NCBI GenBank assembly: GCA_028023455.1
Contig: JAQFVV010006208.1
Span: forward strand, 5,438,963 to 5,502,962
Direction: 5' to 3'
Length of the DNA: 64,000 bases
Source: Epiperipatus broadwayi
Taxonomy: Eukaryota; Onychophora; Udeonychophora; Euonychophora; Peripatidae
Positions 59,679-64,000 of the stretch are shown here, piece after piece (position 1 is the stretch's first letter; each line of letters opens with the position of its first letter). The notes under the pieces were generated by a model that was given only the letters and a program-made list of their open reading frames with translations, was not told the origin of the DNA and searched no databases. Position numbers and translations under genes: made by a program.

Positions 59679-60334
59679 TGGCCTAACCAGTGACAGTACT
59701 AGCATGGGATTCGAACCTGGGTCCTTAGATTCTTGATTATTGAAATTTAAGGTAATGCTCTAACCAACTGAGCAATTTAAGGTAATGCTCTAACCAACTG
59801 AGCCATCCTGCCAAGTAGTGCAATATAAAAATACAGCTAGAACACCATCATCACAAACCTCCTGAGAAACATTAAAGAAATATGTGTCAATACTGGCTGT
59901 TGTAATAACTGACTAATTCCTTTGTAATCCTTACTAATCTAATCTGCCATTAAAATTAGGATTTAAATTCTTAAATATTTTTATTCATTACGAACATTAA
60001 ATGTAGGGTTTAATCCAATAGATTCTCGGTTTATATATAAAATTATAAGCTTGATATTTTTTTGTTTACCTTTTAAATTAATTGTGATGTGAAAAGTATC
60101 TCAGCCCATGTATTTTAGAAACTGTAAATTATACATCAAAAAACTATATGTGGCTTAGGAACCATCGTTTGGTTTCCCTGATGTAAATATTAGCTTCAAG
60201 ATTATAGATTATTTTTATGTAAAGAGGCACTGAGTAATTGAAATAATTGCTTTTTCTATATGAACTTATTATAAGTTGTCATTCCTTATTTACATACATA
60301 TATTATGGAAGCTCTATTATTCTTTTCAACAGGT

Positions 60335-60880
60335 AAAGGGAATTAGATATTTGGGTAGTTGGTTGAGGATGGAAGAAGTGAAGATGAAGTTAAAAGAAGA
60401 TTAGCATTGGCAAAGGAGGCATTCACTAAGAAAAAGAAATAATTTGTGGACTTTTGAAGAGAGAATTAAGTAAAAGATTAATTAAATCCTATATGTGGAG
60501 TGTATTATTTTATGGTTGTGAAACGTGGACAATGGGTAATAAAATTAGGAACAGATTGGAATCCTTTGAGATGTGGTCATTGTGAAGGATTGGAAAAAAA
60601 TCAGTTGGGTGAATAAAATAACGAAGGAGTTTTGAAAAGCATAAATGAAAAAAGAAGATTGACTGAGGAAATAAAAGAGAAATTGGATTGAACATATATT
60701 AAGGAGGAATAGTTTAACAAAACATGTTTTGGAGGGAATGGTGAGTGGGAACAAGAAGGATAGAAAAGATTGGTATTGTTGGATGATATAAGAGATCGGA
60801 AGAGATATATGAAATTGAAGAGCTGCACAATGAAAAGAATGGACTGGAGAAATTGGTGAATTTGTGATGTGTCTGCTCTC
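60335..60880 (+). pseudogene. Non-LTR retrotransposon fragment (RT C-terminal region)
   Basis: Fragments in two or three frames: GIRYLGSWLRMEDG, VKRRLALAKEAFTKKK, LIKSYMWSVLFYGCETWTM, IRNRLESFEMWS, ISWVNKITNEGVLKSI. Pattern Y-L-G-S-W ... Y-G-x-E-T-W is typical of the region after the RT palm in several LINE clades. A different family from the RTE. Open frames on the opposite strand here are antisense shadows. Confidence 0.7.
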
Positions 60881-61019
60881 TGGACCTTCCCATAGGACAG
60901 AGTACAAAATAAACAGATCATTGTAGACCAGAAGCAGTGCAAACTGTGCCAATGATTTGGAGAACAGCAAATAATTGGTTGAGAATTCTTCGTGATATAA
61001 TAAATTAGACAATCATTTT

Positions 61020-62375
61020 ATTTCTTAATAATGATTTCTCCTTTTATTCAAGCTCCAAAACACTTGTATATATTAGTCAAAAAATTAGCTAAAAGCAGTC
61101 CTTATACTGATTGTATCATTAATATTACCAAATATATCATAACTCCCAGGTTAGATAATGCTGCCATCTATTAAAGCTTGATATAAAATTACTGAACACT
61201 ATCATTTATCTATTGATACCTCAAGCTTACAATAGATGGCAGCTGGAGAATAGAATAACTTAACACATTGCATCGCTTATATGGCAATATTCTGAATGAT
61301 CATTTAATTAAGAAAAAGTCTACTTACATGTAGAAATATTTAAATATTTGGTATCCCTCCTATATCAAAGGCATCATATCAGAAGTTATTGATTTTAAAT
61401 GAATAGAGCAATTCATATTTCTGTTTGAGTGGAATTGTGATCACAGCACTTATTAACTTTATGCAATAGCCAAAATACGTTCACGTCTTTCCTGTTGCTT
61501 ATCCTTATTATCAATGTTATGGTTTTTCTGTCACATCTTTCCTGTTGCTTATCCTTATTGTCAATGTTATGGTTTTTCTGTTTAGAATCAATATGAGAAA
61601 TTATTTTATAATATATGAGAGGGTATCTAATTCAGCTATGATGACTCAATATTACTTTAAGATATTTAATGGCAATAACGTTAGTATTTTCAAAGTAGCA
61701 TTTTATTTGGCAGTCGCTCTAAATGTGGTTGACCATTCGCAGTTTGTATAGAGTTGATTCTTGGTTTGAGTAACTTATAATGACTTGGCCCTGTACTATT
61801 CTAAGTGAATAGAGATAGTAATGCAAAAAGAAAATGAAGAGGTAAAACACCCTAAAATACATTTATCTGTCGTTTTTAATGATCCACCATCTTTTTCTAT
61901 AATGCATCAGGAAATTCTCTTGATCGGATACTGCTTATCATTAAGATAATTTAATGTTAGAATTTTAATTGAAGTTGTATCAGAGAAGAAGATAGAAAAT
62001 TCTGAAATACAATCAAGACAAATTGTCAGTTATATTTTTATAATGGTAGGAATATTTTTATAATCGTAGGAAAATCATTGTTAATATCTTTATTAGGAAA
62101 GATTTAATTCTGTTTTCATTCATTGTCTAATTACTTGATGAAATATTCAACAGGTGGCCATAACCTTAGATGTTCTTGCCACCGTAGTGGGAAAATTATA
62201 ATTTTTTCATAAATCACTAAATTTCAACTTTTTAACAAATATTGTTTATATAGGGTTTTTAAAATAATCTTAAACAAAAATTGAAAAAGACAACTAAAAA
62301 TAAATAAAAATTTATTTAATATATCTAAGCAGGCTTTCATTTCTTATTGGAAACTTATCAGGATGTTTCCTCTTT
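61020..62375. repeat. Small repeats in otherwise unannotated sequence
   Basis: A short foldback at 61165-61250 (CTGCCATCTATTAAAGCTTG / CAAGCTTACAATAGATGGCA). A 52-bp tandem duplication at 61482-61585 (CTTTCCTGTTGCTTATCCTT, ATCAATGTTATGGTTTTTCT). No coding feature recognised; the open frame 61545-61751 starts in this duplication. Confidence 0.6.
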
Positions 62376-62379
62376 TGTA

Positions 62380-63420
62380 ATGCCATGTGATGCGATGTGA
62401 TGCAGGATGGCTTCTCTTTTATTGGAGTCAGGAATCTTTCAGCCACTATGCTCACAGAAACCTGTTAGCCACCTTCCCTTCCCTTTCCATTCCCCACTAA
62501 GTTTTTTAATATTCTTCTATATCCTGCTCCATCCCATCTCCACAATAGTATCTTTGTCCACTCTATGGCCTTTATATCTAGATCCCCTTTATCTTTTTTC
62601 CAAGTCCAGCATAAAAACCAAGAACCCACTTTGTTTATATTTATTCTCCCACAACTTCATTATTTCTACCCTTTCTGCTTGTAAAGCATTTACATTCAAT
62701 CAACAGATGCCTAATATTTTCCTTGCCTTCCTTACATAACTTACAGACTAAATACCCACATTCTTCCATTTATGTGTATATGCCCTTATTGCTAACAATC
62801 CTGTTCGAGCTTTAAACAATAAACTACTTTTCTTGCTATTATCATAAATTAACTCACACCCAATATTCTGCTTCTATATATATTTAAACTCTTTTTACTC
62901 TCTCTCCATCTCTCCAACTCCCTATTTTTATTAATGCATCTATTCTTCTAACCCATTCTTTGCCACTATAACATTCAACAATTTTCCTAACACAATCACC
63001 CCACCTTTTGTATGAGTATACTGACATATCTTTATCCAAATTTTCTGCATATCATACTATCTTTCTTACCCATCTTATTGCCTGTCTTTTCTCATTACCC
63101 AATTAAATATTATGTTGGCTATTCTTTTACTATCCATAAATTGTAATCTATCAAATATTTTCATTTTGCTTCTTGCATCTCGTAAAAACTTGACCATCCC
63201 ATTTCTCCTTGAATTGCCTTCTTTGCCATCCACACATCTGCATCTAATGCATGGCTTCTTACTTTTCTTTGTACTTTTTCTAAATAATCTAACACCTTTT
63301 TACTAACACATAGTGCATCATTACAATAAGTTAACCTTTCTACTGACATTCTCTTCCATACAATTCTCACTACATCATATTTATTATATGAAAACACTTT
63401 TAATTTTTTTATCAGCCCCT
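62380..63420 (-). pseudogene. Non-LTR retrotransposon 3' part with CCHC motif
   Basis: Minus strand: IVWKRMSVERLTYCNDALCV, SKKVLDYLEKVQRKVRSHAL, AKKAIQGEMGWSSFYEM (78-codon open stretch, 63161-63397), a decayed middle, then CGYLVCKLCKEGKENIRHLL and IEC, a C-x2-C-x8-H-x4-C zinc motif, and AERVEIMKLW. The same 3' part lies at 25.2-25.5 kb. The RT palm is not in the window. Clade not assigned. Confidence 0.75.
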
Positions 63421-64000
63421 TTCTTTTCTTTGGCCAGCAACACTATAGCAACTCCATCCTATGGACATTATTTATATTAAACTACAATAAACATAAATTT
63501 GTAAATCTATTAAAGCCTTGAGTAATCAGCTTTATGGTCTTAGTAAATATATACTTTATATGGAGTTTGTAAGTTATAAATGACTATTTATTAGTCTGCT
63601 TTCAGAATCTGGAAGTTATAATTGACTATTTATTAGTCTGTTTTCAAAACAGGTTATATCTGCCTGATTAATGAGGTTTGTTTAAACTTCTTTGCATTAT
63701 CAATCTCACCCTCTTTGGTCAAGTTGCAGTCTTTAGTGTCTATATAAACATAACAGACCATAGATTAAAGCAGTACCACTGTTATTGTTAAAGAAGGTTG
63801 CCTTGACTACAGGTTGAGATTGTTGATAGCTTAAGGATTGATCATTATAATTTGTAAAATACATATATATATACATAAAAATGAATAAGCTTATAAATTT
63901 ATTACAATCCTTTTTTTATATATATTTACAAATCTATAAAAATAATGTTTTAATTATAATTCTAAAATTTCCAATAATCCAACAATTGCCATTTCTCTCC
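63421..64000. repeat. Tandem duplication and GTTGCCTTGAC repeat at the window end
   Basis: A 46-bp near-duplicate at 63565-63655 (GACTATTTATTAGTCTG twice). The interspersed repeat at 63785-63855: GAAGGTTGCCTTGACTACAG, GTTGAGATTGTTGATAGCTT. Nothing coding after that. Confidence 0.6.

Larger units (their letters stand above)
59345..59812 (-). mobile_element. tRNA-headed SINE-H with hammerhead-like body (copy H2)
   Basis: Minus strand: GGCTCAGTTGGTTAGAGCAT (A box), CCCAGGTTCGAATCCCATGC (B box), TAGTACTGTCACTGGTTAGG, GCCAGCAACACCTGAAGAAG, a strong hairpin, then a tandem-repeat tail and AACAGTTGAATGCCTTTGGA, ending ACATTCAACACGC. The tRNA head contains a 30-bp internal duplication (59744-59773 and 59774-59803). 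Same family as the 44.6-kb copy. Pol III boxes plus a structured body resemble the SINE-like plan of schistosome Sm-alpha elements (family knowledge). Confidence 0.75.

Noticed and set aside
60510-61012. Overlapping minus-strand frames of 155 and 113 codons, rich in Phe and Ser
   Set aside because: They are the reverse complement of a LINE fragment whose plus strand gives recognisable RT-region motifs.
62407-62739. 110-codon plus-strand frame
   Set aside because: Antisense to the CCHC-bearing LINE on the minus strand; composition explained by that.

Overview
The window is AT-rich animal DNA (roughly 70% A+T or more, judged by eye). It carries part of one conserved host gene, split by kilobase-scale introns full of transposable elements. 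GT/AG splice junctions, a fibronectin-III/kinase protein of the MLCK/titin superfamily, RTE and Penelope-like retroelements, mariner remnants and tRNA-derived SINEs all point to an invertebrate metazoan. The phylum cannot be fixed from the sequence alone; an arthropod or another bilaterian is plausible.

Host gene: nine coding exons on the + strand between 23719 and 58956 join in a consistent phase. They encode one FN3 domain, a linker, a complete Ser/Thr kinase domain and a basic/aromatic regulatory tail of the kind found after MLCK and twitchin kinases. The gene is open at both ends: the first exon begins, and the last ends, inside a codon. No exon was recognised upstream of 23.7 kb. Introns run from about 0.1 to 10 kb.

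Repeat landscape by region. 0-2.1 kb: a foldback element with a target duplication, two head-to-head Penelope GIY-YIG fragments and a small hairpin. 2.77-6.06 kb: a full-length but frameshifted RTE retrotransposon with a 13-bp target duplication. 6.1-10.1 kb: several foldbacks. 11-13.1 kb and 20.1-22.7 kb: decayed Ty3/Gypsy pol on the minus strand. 14.8-18.9 kb: a tandem duplication, hairpins and an antisense RTE tail. 25-28.3 kb: a LINE tail, a foldback and a mariner remnant. 32.4 kb: another foldback. 36.9-41 kb: a Penelope-like element with a long open RT/GIY-YIG ORF among related foldbacks. 41.8-43.1 kb: an RTE nested in an RTE. 44-62 kb: SINEs, foldbacks and a LINE. 62.4-63.4 kb: a LINE carrying a CCHC motif.

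Most interesting signal: two foldback families (F1 with six copies, F2 with three) carry type I hammerhead-ribozyme motifs, usually one per arm, facing outward. CUGANGA and GAA boxes bracket a short stem II, followed by a palindromic loopless stem III and a UC cleavage context. Stem I has an inner and an outer helix, and the outer helix differs in sequence between families while pairing is kept. Clear 12-13-bp target duplications around two F1 copies argue for retroposition. One F1 foldback abuts the Penelope ORF, so these elements may be ribozyme-bearing, non-autonomous Penelope derivatives. A second, tRNA-headed SINE family carries a hammerhead-like hairpin in its body.
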